From Acanthacorydalis orientalis (lineage: Eukaryota > Arthropoda > Insecta > Megaloptera > Corydalidae), in assembly GCA_034766995.1 (NCBI GenBank), contig CM068320.1:16883687-16947686 (forward strand): DNA of 64,000 nucleotides, given 5' to 3'. Below, in pieces: positions 37,357-49,409 of this stretch (the stretch's first letter is position 1; each line of letters opens with the position of its first letter). Below the pieces are notes generated by a model. It had not been told where the DNA came from. It saw only the letters and a list, made by a program, of their open reading frames with translations, and ran no database searches. The position numbers and the translations under genes are program-made.

Positions 37357-38540
37357 TGTTTCACTTCTTAAGGCAGAGTTCTTTTGTTGAACTACAATTC
37401 CGCATGATTATTTCATAATTTGTGTGACTGCAAAATTATTTCTACTGCATTGCTCCAATATACAAGAAAATATTGATTAAGTAATAACTGATTCTGAAAT
37501 TTTGTCGATATGGAGTTATTTAAACATGAATTGCAAACTTTTTTATTCATAAATAATTCATTCATTTTTATGAATATTTACCATTGCTACGCTATTTAAA
37601 CTTAATTGATTTTTTTTTAATATTATACTTTTTATATATTCAGAGAAAACAAATTCATGAAATGTGTGTTATTTTAGAGTACATTTCCATTGTTGAAATG
37701 ATTAATATGTATTGTTATTTACAATATAAAAACAGATGTAACAGTATTCTCATAAACATAAATTGTCAGATACAAATTTTTAACATAAGTTTTATAGTAA
37801 TCATTTTGAAACTAAGTGTTTTAGTTGTGAAATTTCTTAACTGTGAAAATGAACTATTCATCTTTTCTTCCGCTATTTTACAAGTATATTAAGATAGAAG
37901 TCCATTAATCATTCGAGACATTCGTTTCCTTAATGAAAGATGATATATTCTATAATGTAGTGTTCGAATTCCTAACACATTGGTCAATATCTAAACTTTG
38001 CTATTATTGGCTATTATCACCTTAATAAATCATATTTTATCATGTTTTTTTTTTAAAAAAAAACAGTATTATGAAGAATATGTTATTATTTAATAATGTA
38101 TAAAACATATTTCCATATCAGTATATTTTTTAACATTTAGTAATATTAAAATAAGACAATAAATATATATGATAAATGCAAAAAATAACACAATATTTAT
38201 TGACATTTGTCATGTTATGTTATGAAACATTAAAATGTTACAAAATAAAAAAAAATATTTTAATTTCATTTAACACCTGAAGCACTTATGAAATAATAAA
38301 TAATTATGTAATTAAATAGCTATAAAAACATTAAAAACTAATTAGCAATATCGTCTAAACGACAAATTTGATTTTAATATGTTTGCATACATTTCTTTTG
38401 TATTGTTCATACAAAATATTTTATCAAACTAGAGAAATAAAATCTGTTACTTTTTGTACAACGTTGTTTATAGTACATTATTCATTTTATTTGTTAAAAG
38501 CATGAAATAAAGCAATTTGTGATTTTGGGTATTTAAAATA
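36790..38540. other. AT-rich non-coding stretch
   Basis: One TA run (37315-37353) and no gene. A 102-codon plus-strand frame at 37584-37892 has the Ile/Leu/Phe/Asn-rich composition of chance translation. Confidence 0.55.
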
Positions 38541-38543
38541 TAT

Positions 38544-38546
<3 letters not shown>

Positions 38547-38591
<45 letters not shown>

Positions 38592-38617
38592 TTAATATAT
38601 ATATATATATATACGAG

Positions 38618-38672
<55 letters not shown>
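38547..38672. repeat. (TA)n microsatellite
   Basis: About 125 bp of interrupted TA repeats. Confidence 0.97.
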
Positions 38673-38677
<5 letters not shown>

Positions 38678-39410
38678 TGTAAGTGAATAATTATTCGTCT
38701 GAATAGCTGTTCCATATTACTTCTTAAACCTCTGACCTGTCAAGATCAAACATTGCAAGTTTACTCTCTACGATCGTACGAATAACATAATATATCCGGA
38801 AACGCATCGTCTTCAACGTATCTAATATAATGCATTTTTTCAATAAACACTTTTATTTATTTGTAAAAAATCTTGTATCAAATGTTATATAAATCAACAA
38901 TATTAACATTGTAAATCAATGCACAAAATCATTTTTGAGGTATTTATTTGATATTCATACATATTATTTTCGAGAAGTGTCTATAAATTTCTCTTAGATT
39001 TATATTTGTAATGATAAAAAAAACAATCAAGAACATTGGATTCATTTAACAAGCCTAAACTTAGAGAATCCATGTATCCATGTATGAATCCATTGTACAC
39101 AAAAAGTTTGTTCCGTTTTTTGTTCCAGAACGAACACATCATGATATAAATTTATTTTCGACCTGAATGGTAAAAACAAAAATTTATTGATTAAAACGTA
39201 TTGGAATAGTAACTAATCACAATCATAATATCGCAATTTGATTTTAAAAATTTTTAATTTTTCGTAAGTGCTACTTAAATTAAAATGAAATTATAACTTG
39301 AATGAAATAATAATAAAATAAAATTTCAATAGAAATATTGAGGCCTATGAATTCTATTACCAATGTTATGTAAAGAATATTTTAAAAAATATTATTTTAT
39401 TTATTAGATC

Positions 39411-39414
<4 letters not shown>

Positions 39415-39451
<37 letters not shown>
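39415..39451. repeat. (TA)n microsatellite
   Basis: A perfect TA run. Confidence 0.96.
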
Positions 39452-39454
<3 letters not shown>

Positions 39455-39795
39455 GTTACATAAATAACCATTTATGTACACTATTTTATTAAAATTTTAT
39501 GAATGGATATCTAACAGTAAGGTAAAAATGTATACACACTACGCACTAGAATTAAAATTATGGTGAAATTTATATAAATTTTAATTAGTAAGGGAACATG
39601 TCATTAATTACATATTTTTTTACATTTAAATACTATGAAATTATATTTTTAAAGAATTATTTGACATAAGATTTATATACTTTTTAATATTTTAATCGGA
39701 TATTTAGACGTGACTTAAGTGCATATAAATTTTATTTTTTTAATCTTTTATAGATTGAAGTCATTATTTTAGAGAATTGGACAATTTATATCTTT

Positions 39796-39828
<33 letters not shown>

Positions 39829-40204
39829 ATGAAATAAAAATAAATATTAAAGTTTTTCCAAGTCATATGAAATATTTCTATTAATTATAGATAAAGAACT
39901 ACAAGATAACATTGGATGGGAGAAATAAATAAGTGCTTTTGCGATAATTGAGAAAGTAAAGAAGCTTACGCTGTAATAAAGTAGTTATACAGTAAGACAG
40001 AGTGATGGTCATTATAAAAAAATGTACTCGATTTGTATCTAAGAAAAATATGTAAGTTAAAAGAGAGACTTAACATGATATGAAGAGATGAAACAGAAAC
40101 GTAGGAAGAGATCATTTGTTATGAACAGTTCTTAATAGAAATAGAAAATATGTGGAAAGCTCTTCCTTTAACATATAGCATTAAAACGCATGAGTTACTT
40201 ATAC

Positions 40205-40205
40205 C

Positions 40206-40241
<36 letters not shown>

Positions 40242-40248
40242 ATATATG

Positions 40249-40322
<74 letters not shown>

Positions 40323-40335
40323 CACGTGTATGTAC
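40205..40335. repeat. (TA)n/(TATG)n microsatellite
   Basis: Interrupted TA repeats that produce open frames on both strands. A further run is at 40468-40496. Confidence 0.97.
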
Positions 40336-40462
40336 ATATTTATATACATACCTTTATGCATCTACACGTAATATTCTTTTATAGTCATGAAGTAATCTCT
40401 GCTGTATTTTTTTCGTACTAAATTATACATATATTCTCACATACACCTTGCCATATATATTC

Positions 40463-40500
<38 letters not shown>

Positions 40501-40887
40501 TTGTATGTGATATGTATATATTTTTAAAGATATTTAGTTAAAGAAAAAAATGTATCGAAATGTTATAACAGATACCAGTTTATTTTGAAATGGTTGCGAT
40601 TTATATTTTACAATTTTTAGAAAATATAAAATTATAAATAGTAAATTCTGTAAAAAATGAATAATTAACTGTTTTTAGTGAATTAATAACTTGTTTATAT
40701 CTGTTAACGGAAAGTTAAATTACATATATCTTATCATGGCTGTATAAAGTTCGTATTTTTTGTGAAAAGTATATTAAGATTAGTTGATATTTTGCAATTT
40801 TTATAATTCATCTTCTGAGTTAATTTTTTGTATAGTTTATCGTATGGTTTAAAAATTATGAATTTTTCATTCACCCCATAAATTGCA

Positions 40888-41125
40888 AGAAATTTTCTAA
40901 TCAGAAATGTTCAATAATTGATTATTAAATGTTTTTTATTGTCGTTTACACGCATTTAGATGTCGATGCGATCATTTTCTGTGCTAACGTATAGAAAGAT
41001 AAAAATCAGATTTTTATGTGTATTAGTACACTGAGAATGATGCAGTTTCCACTTAAATGTGCATAAGCAATAACTATAAATGATTAATAATCAGTTATTA
41101 AATATTTTTGATCAAAAAATTTTTG
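40888..41125. mobile_element. Foldback MITE, compact copy
   Basis: A near-symmetric inverted repeat of about 238 bp. The left arm AAATTTTCTAATCAGAAATG... leads to ACACGCATTTAGATGTCG. The right arm mirrors it from GAGAATGATGCAG to TTTTTGATCAAAAAATTT. It shares the GCATTT(C/A)GATG(G/T)C core with the 25.2-kb element. No coding content. Confidence 0.75.
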
Positions 41126-41129
41126 TATT

Positions 41130-41800
41130 TTATGAGATGAATGTAAAAGTTTTAAATTTGGAAAGATTTGATAAACTATACAAAAATGTAATTCAAAAAT
41201 TGATTATAAAAACATATATAGAGAGAAATAATTAACTTTTAACAGTTTTATGACTTTAATAACGTTATTGTTTTAATTTTTTCAATATTAGTATTTTTAA
41301 TCAAAAAATATTTAAAAAAATATACCTCAAATTTGAGTATTAATTACTACAGTATTTGTTCAGTATAAAGTTGTTCTCTAGAGTTTAATATTTATAAACA
41401 TATTATTCATAATAGAGACTTTCGAAACGATATATGTATATATAATATTTTTCTTTTTAATTAAAGCTTTTAGGGAGAAAAATTTGCATGCAAAATCAAA
41501 AATAAAAAAATATTTTATAATCGTGTGAAATTACATATTACATTATACATTATATTTTTTATATTTTCGAACCAATAAAATTCTTCGTAGATTTCTGTAG
41601 TTAAAGCTATACAGATTTCAGTTTCAATATTATTTTCAGAGTGATTTGTTGACATACAACCACTGTGTAAACTATAAAGTTTCTCTTACAAAAACCATTT
41701 TCTTGCAAGATGAGAAATAACTTTTATGCTTGTGACTGTAACGTTCCACTGATTTATTTATGAACCTCATTGTTTTTTAATATCACGATATCGTTATTGA
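41130..41800. other. AT-rich stretch, probably intron of the minus-strand gene
   Basis: Follows the GTAAGT donor at 41828. No second coding exon was recognised. Confidence 0.45.
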
Positions 41801-41828
41801 TATTGAGTTCTGACCGCATTTGACTTAC

Positions 41829-42135
41829 CGATAACATACGAGTATCCATCTAGAGTGAGAACGCATTTCCGGGTAATTGAGCCGCCAGCTGACCTATGCC
41901 GAGGAGGTCTATACCGTGGGACAATATTCGCCCCACTAACGACGTTATCTCCACCACCGACCCTAATATTACTAGTACTTGTACCACCACCAGGGTCACT
42001 GTGACACTTGTGCACTAGGTCCTTGCACTGAGTTACAATTCCACCCCCACCTGCCGCACCTACGTTCCCGAGTACCGCCGTGTTTGCACGTTTAACAGTA
42101 CCACCACCAAACGTCGTAGGATCACTATGGTCCAT
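41829..42135 (-). CDS. Candidate first coding exon of an unrecognised host gene
   Basis: The most gene-like host sequence in the window. On the minus strand GTGGCCATGG gives a strong Kozak start at 42135. The frame reads [19 protein letters not shown], passes through Gly-rich stretches (about residues 9-11, 29-32, 47-49, 58-60), then a basic [10 protein letters not shown] segment and [17 protein letters not shown]. It ends at ATCG|GTAAGT, a perfect splice donor, in phase 1 after about 102 codons. GC content is far higher than anywhere nearby and codon use is balanced. A possible acceptor (AATTTACTGTGCAG) lies 21 nt before the ATG, so the exon may begin with 5' UTR. No domain or signal peptide is evident, and the family is not recognised. 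The downstream exons should lie at lower coordinates, perhaps outside the window. Confidence 0.6.
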
Positions 42136-42159
42136 GGCCACACAACACAATTCTGCACA

Positions 42160-43340
42160 GTAAATTTATGTTCCACTAAACCCCATTTTGCTATTTATTG
42201 AGTTTGTTTAGTATTGTAAGTCCATTACAGTATTTTTTCTTTATTTTATAAGTCAAAACATTGGATTATGTGACTTATTATGTAATTTGGTTGAGTTATT
42301 TTTTTATGTTTAACTTTTGAATTTAATTTTAAACAGCCGTTTTAATTATTAAATATCTTTACTAATGTTTTACTGTCTTTGTTATGTCTTTTTAAACAGA
42401 AGAGAGAAATCGATTTAAATTAATTTCATCTGCAATATGTTCTTACAAAACATTAAGCTATTTGCTTGCAGCAAATTTAAAAGTACTTTTTGTCGATCAT
42501 ATAAATTACTTGGACGATATTCATATAAAAATATATGTAGGAATAGTACATGCAGTTGTACTGTTTCCAAGTATTTAAATCTGTAATTGTTCTATTTTGT
42601 ATTGACTTTAAATATGTCGAATATAATTGAAGTATATTTTTCTTTAATTTTCTTCTTTATACGGTATTTTTAAAATGAAATTCTTCGCATGTTGACACGA
42701 ACTTAAGCTGTCATATCTACTTCATATTTAACATATATTCGTAGCATGGAATTTAATTTTATTTCATGCATAATACCATTGAATGAATTTTAATGACTGC
42801 TTTAATAGTTGAAAAATATTTAATTTCATTAAAGAGAGCAGTGGCGTCTAGAAAAACATTATAAAATGAATTCTACGCACAGTTTTATTATTACAATACG
42901 GTAATGTTTATTAGAAAAAAATCTATAATTTAATGATTTAAATGTCTTCGGTATGAAATGACTGAAAAATGTCATTCAGAAATAATCTATACAAGGTTTA
43001 AACTAGAAATATTTGAAATAAACATTTAGTAATTAAAATACTGCTTTTAGAAATTTAATAATATTTATTCACGCTAATCATAGGATTGTTTAAATTACTT
43101 TCGGCTTTCTTTATCTTATGCATGTACGCCTCACTATTGAAATTTATTCGAGAGAAATAAAACGAGTTTGCTTGTTGCGATACGTATCTTATCTTCGGAC
43201 ATAAACTACTTTGGTTTAAACTTAACCACGTATTGTTTGGACGTATCGTGATTGCGTGAATAAGAACGTTAAAATAACTAACAGAGTCTTATAATGCATT
43301 TGGACATTATCGGAATACATCCGTAATTCAAAGAAGCGAT
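42160..43340. other. AT-rich stretch upstream of the coding exon
   Basis: No coding pattern. It would be intron if the promoter near 45.05 kb serves the exon at 42.1 kb. Confidence 0.45.
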
Positions 43341-43349
43341 CATTCGTTA

Positions 43350-44500
43350 TCAGTTGAGTCTTTAGAAAATTTACATTTGTTGATATCCAATAGGAGTTTT
43401 GCTAAGAAGATGGGAAGATCAAACCGTACAACGATTACCGTTTTGATTATTATTTTAGTCACGTAAAAGTAGTCGGACGAATTACCCTGACTTTGTTGTC
43501 CACTAACTGACTTTGTTACCGCTGGCTACGAGTCAATACAAAAAAGTAAACCATTCAAGTTTTATGTTTCGTGTTCCCTTGGGCGTCAGCACACGGTTTT
43601 GTAGTGGCAGATATAGTTGTTTGTTAAGATCTTTCTCTTGGTTTTGATCTCATTAATGTTCGTGTCTCATAGTAATTACTCGTGGCGTGTGTTTATACAT
43701 TTTTGTCGTTTTTTTTACTCTCTTCTGTACGCTGACATGATTTATATCTTTTATGTGCTAGCATGCATACAAATTAAATTTCATTGTACGTTTCTATATA
43801 TTTGTTTGTTCTGACAACTGCATTGATGAATTTATATTTAATTTAATTTATTCGTTATTGTGTAATTAATAACATCTTATGTAATATTATTTCCTTTAAT
43901 TTGTTTCATGTATATTTTTTTTAAAAAAATACTACTATTTTTAACATCAGTTAATTGGTCGTAATGATATGCTTATAAAAATAAATTCAAGGTTATCAAA
44001 TTTTCAATACTAATTATTATATTTCAATATAGCAACACATGTCTATATTTAACGTATATTCATTAGTGAAATAAATATTCACTAAAATATATTGTTCATA
44101 AAAATAACATTTTTATAAATGAAATTAAAGTAAAAAATTATAGATTTGTCTATTTAACAAGCGAATCTGATAAATTCAGTGTTGAAAAATTTATAATATT
44201 CTGATTAAAATATTCTTTTTATATATTCTTATGTTCTTCTTCTCTTATTTTCAGTAAAACATTTACTCTGTACTATTTACTTGTTATAATTAGTCGATCA
44301 ATTGTATACTTTATTTTCAGTCACAGTGGGGTTTCAAAAATAGATCAAAGTTCACACCAAAAAATACTGTTGAGAAACGTTTGATACAAAAACGATATTC
44401 AAACGACTTCCGTATAAATTTGCCCCCCGTTGGAACATAACCGAAACCCGTGTATTCTAATTAAATGTCCGAAACAGTTTCTTAACAAAAAATAAACGCG
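43350..44500 (+). other. Candidate compact two-exon gene for a small secreted peptide
   Basis: An initiator match TCAGTT (predicted +1 at 43352) precedes a 58-nt ATG-free leader. An ATG at 43410 in AAGATGG context opens MGRSNRTTITVLIIILV, a signal-peptide-like start, and reaches a donor AC|GTAAAAG at 43462. At 44321 a good acceptor (ATACTTTATTTTCAG) opens a segment with AATAAA at 44491. Joined in frame, the second exon gives about 21 codons (HSGVSKIDQSSHQ...) ending at 44384. A different frame of the same exon is open for 39 codons to 44440 and has dibasic KR sites (VEKRLIQKRYSNDF), as a neuropeptide precursor would. The frames do not agree, so either the first donor is wrong, an exon is missing, or this is chance. 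Family unknown. Confidence 0.25.
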
Positions 44501-45020
44501 CACTAGAGATGAAATATTGAAATAACCGAAAGTATATATCGAAATAAAACACAGCTCAATACACGTTGTATTACGTAGGTTTTTATCATTAAATCGATAA
44601 AATAATAAACGAAATAGAAATTTTACTGTTGATAAACAATATTAACAATCAAGATAAAAAGCACGTTATATAAAAGTAACGATGTGTTTTTTATGAATGT
44701 ATATCAAGTTTAAAACACATTCTAAATATTTAATTTAAGTCCACCAGTTCAAGTCCGAATACATACGAGTACAATAATAGTTCAATAAATATATTTGTGT
44801 TAATAAATTGTGTATATTATTTATTTGTATGCTAGGTTGGATTATGAAAAAATAGTTTTTCATATATTTGTTAATTGATATTGTAATAAAATATCGTACG
44901 GTTACAGAAATATATAGAGTTACTTTATGAATTGTGCATTAACAACGAATAGACACAACCGATGTCATACGCGAGTCTTGGTTTCGAATACAAATTTCGC
45001 GCGTTCTAGGAATACCAGGC

Positions 45021-45055
45021 ACGTCCGCTCACGACGAACAGATCGCATAAACTGA
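45021..45055 (-). promoter_or_regulatory. Candidate initiator-DPE core promoter
   Basis: On the minus strand TCAGTT (+1 A at 45053) fits the arthropod initiator TCAKTY. GGACGT at 45026-45021 fits the DPE RGWYVT at exactly +28 to +33, counted base by base. There is no TATA box. The local sequence is markedly GC-richer than its flanks. It points towards the coding exon at 42135-41829 about 2.9 kb downstream, so it may be that gene's promoter, with a 5' UTR intron between. A short upstream frame begins at +6 (MRSVRRERTCLVF...) and stops after 27 codons. Confidence 0.5.
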
Positions 45056-45094
45056 CAGAAAATTCTGTTACAAGCACAGCTGAGTCGCCCTAGT

Positions 45095-45123
45095 GTTGTG
45101 TGTGTGTGTGTGTGTGTGTGTGT
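45095..45123. repeat. (TG)n microsatellite
   Basis: A GT run immediately upstream of the candidate promoter on the minus strand. Confidence 0.95.
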
Positions 45124-45213
45124 ATTGTGCTCTCTATACTCTTTAGAAATACAAGCTACTCGATGCATGTTTATATCTTCTGTAAGTAGGATAGATGTAT
45201 TTCATATTCTATA

Positions 45214-45214
45214 C

Positions 45215-45288
<74 letters not shown>

Positions 45289-45312
45289 GTATGTATGTGT
45301 ATATGTATGCAT
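45214..45312. repeat. (TACA)n(TA)n microsatellite
   Basis: A CATA run, a long TA run and TATG units. Confidence 0.97.
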
Positions 45313-46011
45313 ATAGTTATTATGTATCTTTAAGAAAGAAAGTCATCGCTCGTAAATAAGGAATCGAATAAAAATACCTGAATGAAAAATATACTTCTTG
45401 TTATCAAAGATTTTCTGTCAATTTTCCGATGTAATCTTTCTTGAAATTTATATATTCGTACTGTCAAGTTTTATGATCTTTCTATAACAAATTCTTTAAT
45501 TCAATCTCTAAGTTATTTTTATACATGTTCTCTTCGTTGTTATTCTGAAAATGTTATCTTTTAGAGCTTTTTTAACAGGTGAAACAGATAAATGATGAGG
45601 GTTCAAATTGAAATGTACAACAGAAAAGAAACTTTTCGCTTCGAATTATTCAAAATCATAATCTGTGATAGTTGAAAAGTGTGAAAGGACATATTATTTT
45701 AAATTATAAAGGACATTTATGAATATTAATATCGACTATCACAATAAATAAAAGTGTGTTTGTGAAATATTCATACAAAACAGTATTTAAATTCAAATCA
45801 AATTCATAAAATTTTATTTACGTAAGATATCTTTCCAAAAATAACAGTTGTAACTTCATCTTTAAATATCATTTTGATTTTTGAATTAATAATTATGAAT
45901 ATTTTTCATCATATTTTATTTCTCTAATTTGCTTAAAAGTCATGAATTTTTCATCTCAAATTATAATATGCGCAAAAAACAATTAAATAGAGTTTGAATA
46001 ATAATGATTAA

Positions 46012-46575
46012 TTAGTAGGTAGGTACGAAAATAATTACGGTTTTTGTTTTCTGAATTCTAACCTTATTTTTTTCAATTAAAGTGTGATTTCATCATGTTT
46101 ATGTTAAAATCATTTTGAACTGCATTTTTCGGTCAGTATTTTGGTAACATCGACTTTGATTTTATTATTAATTTTGTTTCAAACTGGGATATTTAGTTAA
46201 AGATGAGAAAGAAGCAAATAAGAACAATTTTTTGTATGAGTTCAAAACGAGTGGTAAGGCAGCAAAAACTCTTCGTAAACTAAACGATGCTTTTGCTGTG
46301 TATACTGTTGAGGAATGTACTGTGCAATGGTGATTTCAAAAATTTTGTGCAAGAGATGAGAGTCTTGAAAATGAAGAAGGTCAGAGGCGTCCTTTTTCAG
46401 TTCATAACGACCAACTGAAGGCGTTAGTTGAATCAGAACCACGCACAAAAATTCAAGAGCCTGTACAAAAGTTAGGCGTTCATACAACAGTTCTGGACGT
46501 CTTAAAACATAAAATTATTGAAAATTTATATGAATTTGAAGTTCATAAACCACAATAATTTTTCTACCAACCTAA
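46012..46575 (+). mobile_element. TTAGGTTGG mariner derivative, copy C4
   Basis: Left end TTAGTAGGTAGGTACGAAAATAATT has a small local duplication. The inverse right end closes at 46575 before TA. Plus-strand remnants of both helix-turn-helix motifs are present: ATGAGAAAGAAGCAAATAAG at the start (46203), and a patch near 46395-46500 equivalent to HNDQLKALVESEPRT. Single-base shifts separate them. No catalytic domain. 564 bp, the same length as C3. Confidence 0.87.
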
Positions 46576-47386
46576 TAACAAATATATAACTAGAATTCAA
46601 CACAAATTTATTATTTATAATTAAATAACCTAAAAAAAGTGAAAAAATGTCTATAAATGATAAAGATTACATAAAAACTTATGTAATCGTCAATAAATTA
46701 TTTTTGAGTACTAATATGTGTATTTTTATGGATTCAAACAAATTTAAAACTATATACTATTCATTTAGAGTAATGATGTGTATTAAATAACAGTAATATC
46801 ATATATTATCCATAGACATTAATGGCGAATGTTGATTTCACTACTACATTAAATATTCTACGTATGTGATTTGATTGCAAATATATTAGGGACAATGTTA
46901 TGATCGAAATTTGTAGATCGTGAATTATTATAAGTGACATATGTTAAATTCAAATGTCAAACTGATTTCTGTAGGGTGCATAAATGCTTCTATCGTATAT
47001 CATTTATATGTACGTCATTATCGATTGTTTGTAATTTGATAACGTCGTCGAACGATAACCGATAAAAGCATTCGAAAGTCATTTGATAATTTGTAAAATA
47101 ATTATAGTTATACTTTTTAGTTGACTAAATAAAAATATAAAAGAGAGTATATGTTTAATTTAGCGCTCATCAGTCCATTTAATATTTTTATAATGAAAAT
47201 TATTGATTTTCTACTTTAACACTTTTATCTATTTATTCAATGTTGAATATAAAAATGGTAACTATGAATACATCTGTTTAAAATAAAATTTGTAGCATGG
47301 ATTCCAATAAGGAACACGTCTTTTCCTACGAACTTCTATTATTACATCTTCTAAATTTCTTTTTAAACACCATCACTGTTTAAATA

Positions 47387-48206
47387 CGAGGGTCGTTTGA
47401 TAAGTATGGTAAAAAAGCAAGTTAAACGCCGTTTTTTTGGAAAAAATCGATTTTATTTCTCAACACAATCTCCATTGTTGACTATACACTTGGTCCAGCG
47501 AGTCTGAAAAATTTGCATTGACGGTGGTAATGAAATTCTCATTCGTCGAGATTTCTTCCCACTGAGCTAAATTGTCAAGTTTGGAAAGAGGAAGAAGTTT
47601 CACGGGACCAAATTCGGAGAATAGGGTGGATGATAAATCAGTTCGAAACATAATTCGTGCAATTTTCCCATTGTGACGGTCGATATGCGGGACAACGCGT
47701 TATTCTGGTGAAAAAGCACTTTTTTGTGCCCCAATCTTGGTCGTTTTTGTTTCAGCTCTTCTTTCAAACGGTTCAATAATGTTGCATAATAGACTTCTGT
47801 TATCGTTTTCTCCTCCATTAAATAGTCTATCAGGATGATTCCCTTGGAATCCCAAAAAAAAGTCACCATCACCTTCTCAGCCGAACAAATGGACTTCGCC
47901 TTTTCGGCGCACATTCACTAGTCGTTGTCCACTGCTTTAACTGCTGTTTCGACTCAGGCATGTAGTTGTGGATATATGTTTCATCCACGCTGACGAATCA
48001 ACTCAAAAGTTCTGCTCGTTTTTTTCAACTTTCACGGTAACTGCTACAATCTCGCTTCAAACATGTGTAGAATGTGAACAACGTGTCGCTTCTGGCTGAA
48101 ATTTCGTCTATACTGGTTTAGAAAGTGACACTTAATAGCAGTGACATTACCAAATGAATGGTGGCGCCATCTCATAGAAATTTATTAAACTTATCAACTG
48201 ACTGTC
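47387..48206 (-). mobile_element. Mariner relic, GGGTCG family, copy 2
   Basis: Left end CGAGGGTCGTTTGATAAGT after TA (47385-47386); right end, complement CGACAGTCAGTTGATAAGT, followed by TG where TA is expected. Transposase remnants are on the minus strand. The 5' leader block TTGTTCACATTCTACACATG and the adjoining GATTGTAGCAGTTACC junction are shared with the 31.3-kb copy. Both therefore descend from one internally deleted ancestor lacking the helix-turn-helix region. Confidence 0.87.
47600..47914 (-). pseudogene. Decayed mariner transposase fragment
   Basis: A 104-codon minus-strand frame from VMVTFFWDSKGIILIDYL through ITEVYYATLLNRLKEEL to HPPYSPNLVP. The second catalytic aspartate is replaced (FHQNNALS instead of HQDNAP), and the SPDLAP motif reads SPNLVP with a stop before the third aspartate. 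Upstream, a VDETYIHNY patch with the first aspartate is traceable in another frame. Inactive. Confidence 0.88.
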
Positions 48207-48208
48207 GT

Positions 48209-48387
<179 letters not shown>

Positions 48388-48629
48388 CGCTTATTGAACA
48401 TAAATCAATCTAGTGGCAAATGTTTCTTTGAAACATCATCCAAATCACATGCTACATATTCGTCAATGTAGTCTTTTATTAAAGATACACAATGAAAATT
48501 ACTCCTGAATTCATGTTTGCAATTCGTTCCGAGCTCACACGCCTCTATTAAAAATTGAAAGTTTATCATCCACTTTTATATTCTTTTTAATTTTTATTTC
48601 ATGCTCGTGACGATTTTTACTTTAGAAGG

Positions 48630-48854
48630 ATGAAACAACTAATGCTCGATGAAATTTCTTTCATGTTGTATAATCGCTCAATAATAAACAATGAATACTC
48701 TGACTGTTACAAGATGCCTCCCTTTCGCTTAATCAATCCATCAAAGATATTTTACTGTTTTTCTATCACTGCCGAGCATATACCTGTTCAAAATAACAGA
48801 GGAGATTATCTCTGTATTTGTTCGATACTTTTTAGACTACAACGATCTGATTAG
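48630..48854 (+). other. Unrecognised 74-codon open frame
   Basis: Starts MKQLMLDEISFMLYNRS shortly after an acceptor-like TTTTTACTTTAG and ends ILFRLQRSD. Composition is more balanced than its AT-rich flanks, with Cys, Pro and Arg residues, but no motif, signal peptide or relative is recognised. Confidence 0.2.
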
Positions 48855-48859
48855 CTAGT

Positions 48860-49280
48860 GTAGGACTCCAATAAATACATCACTTGCATGAAATAAACTA
48901 TGTGCAGTAGAATATTCACTTATAATTATCTTTTCTAATGAAATCGTATACTTAATTCGAAGTTGGAAGTCATTTGAGTACAGTAAATTTATAGTTGTTA
49001 ATTTCTATACTAGTTTCATTAATTTAACAACTATAACATTAATAAATCTCGCATTCAACTTTTTAATTGAAGTTTATTGTAAAAGTTATGAAAATTATAT
49101 TTCTTTTTCTCTATTTCTATCTTTTTTTCTATATATGACTGTAATTATCAATAATTTAAAATTGAATTTACTTATTTAAAAAAAAATTAAATGAGGAAGT
49201 AATCTAAATGAAACCTAAATTTCTCTAGAGAATTAAAACATTATCATAAAATTTACTTACTCCTACCTGTACGTACCTAC
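48860..49280. other. AT-rich non-coding stretch
   Basis: No supported feature. Confidence 0.6.
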
Positions 49281-49282
49281 CT

Positions 49283-49340
<58 letters not shown>

Positions 49341-49348
49341 TTATATAA

Positions 49349-49405
<57 letters not shown>

Positions 49406-49408
49406 TCA
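49283..49408. repeat. (CA)n(TA)n microsatellite
   Basis: Two TA runs separated by TTTA/TACA units, preceded by CA. Confidence 0.97.
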
Positions 49409-49409
49409 T

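Noticed and set aside
37584..37892. 102-codon plus-strand open frame
   Set aside because: Ile/Leu/Phe/Asn-rich with no motif; expected by chance in such AT-rich DNA.
38737..38821. 85-nt exon-like segment on the minus strand (TLKTMRFRIYYVIRT...)
   Set aside because: Acceptor has little pyrimidine tract and the donor is GTCAGA. Another frame is equally open, so it cannot be told from chance.
44322..44470. CAGTGGGGTTTC...GAAACCCGTG as ends of a Tc1-type MITE
   Set aside because: The two ends agree only over a few bases and no TA duplication is visible. The splice-acceptor reading was preferred, weakly.
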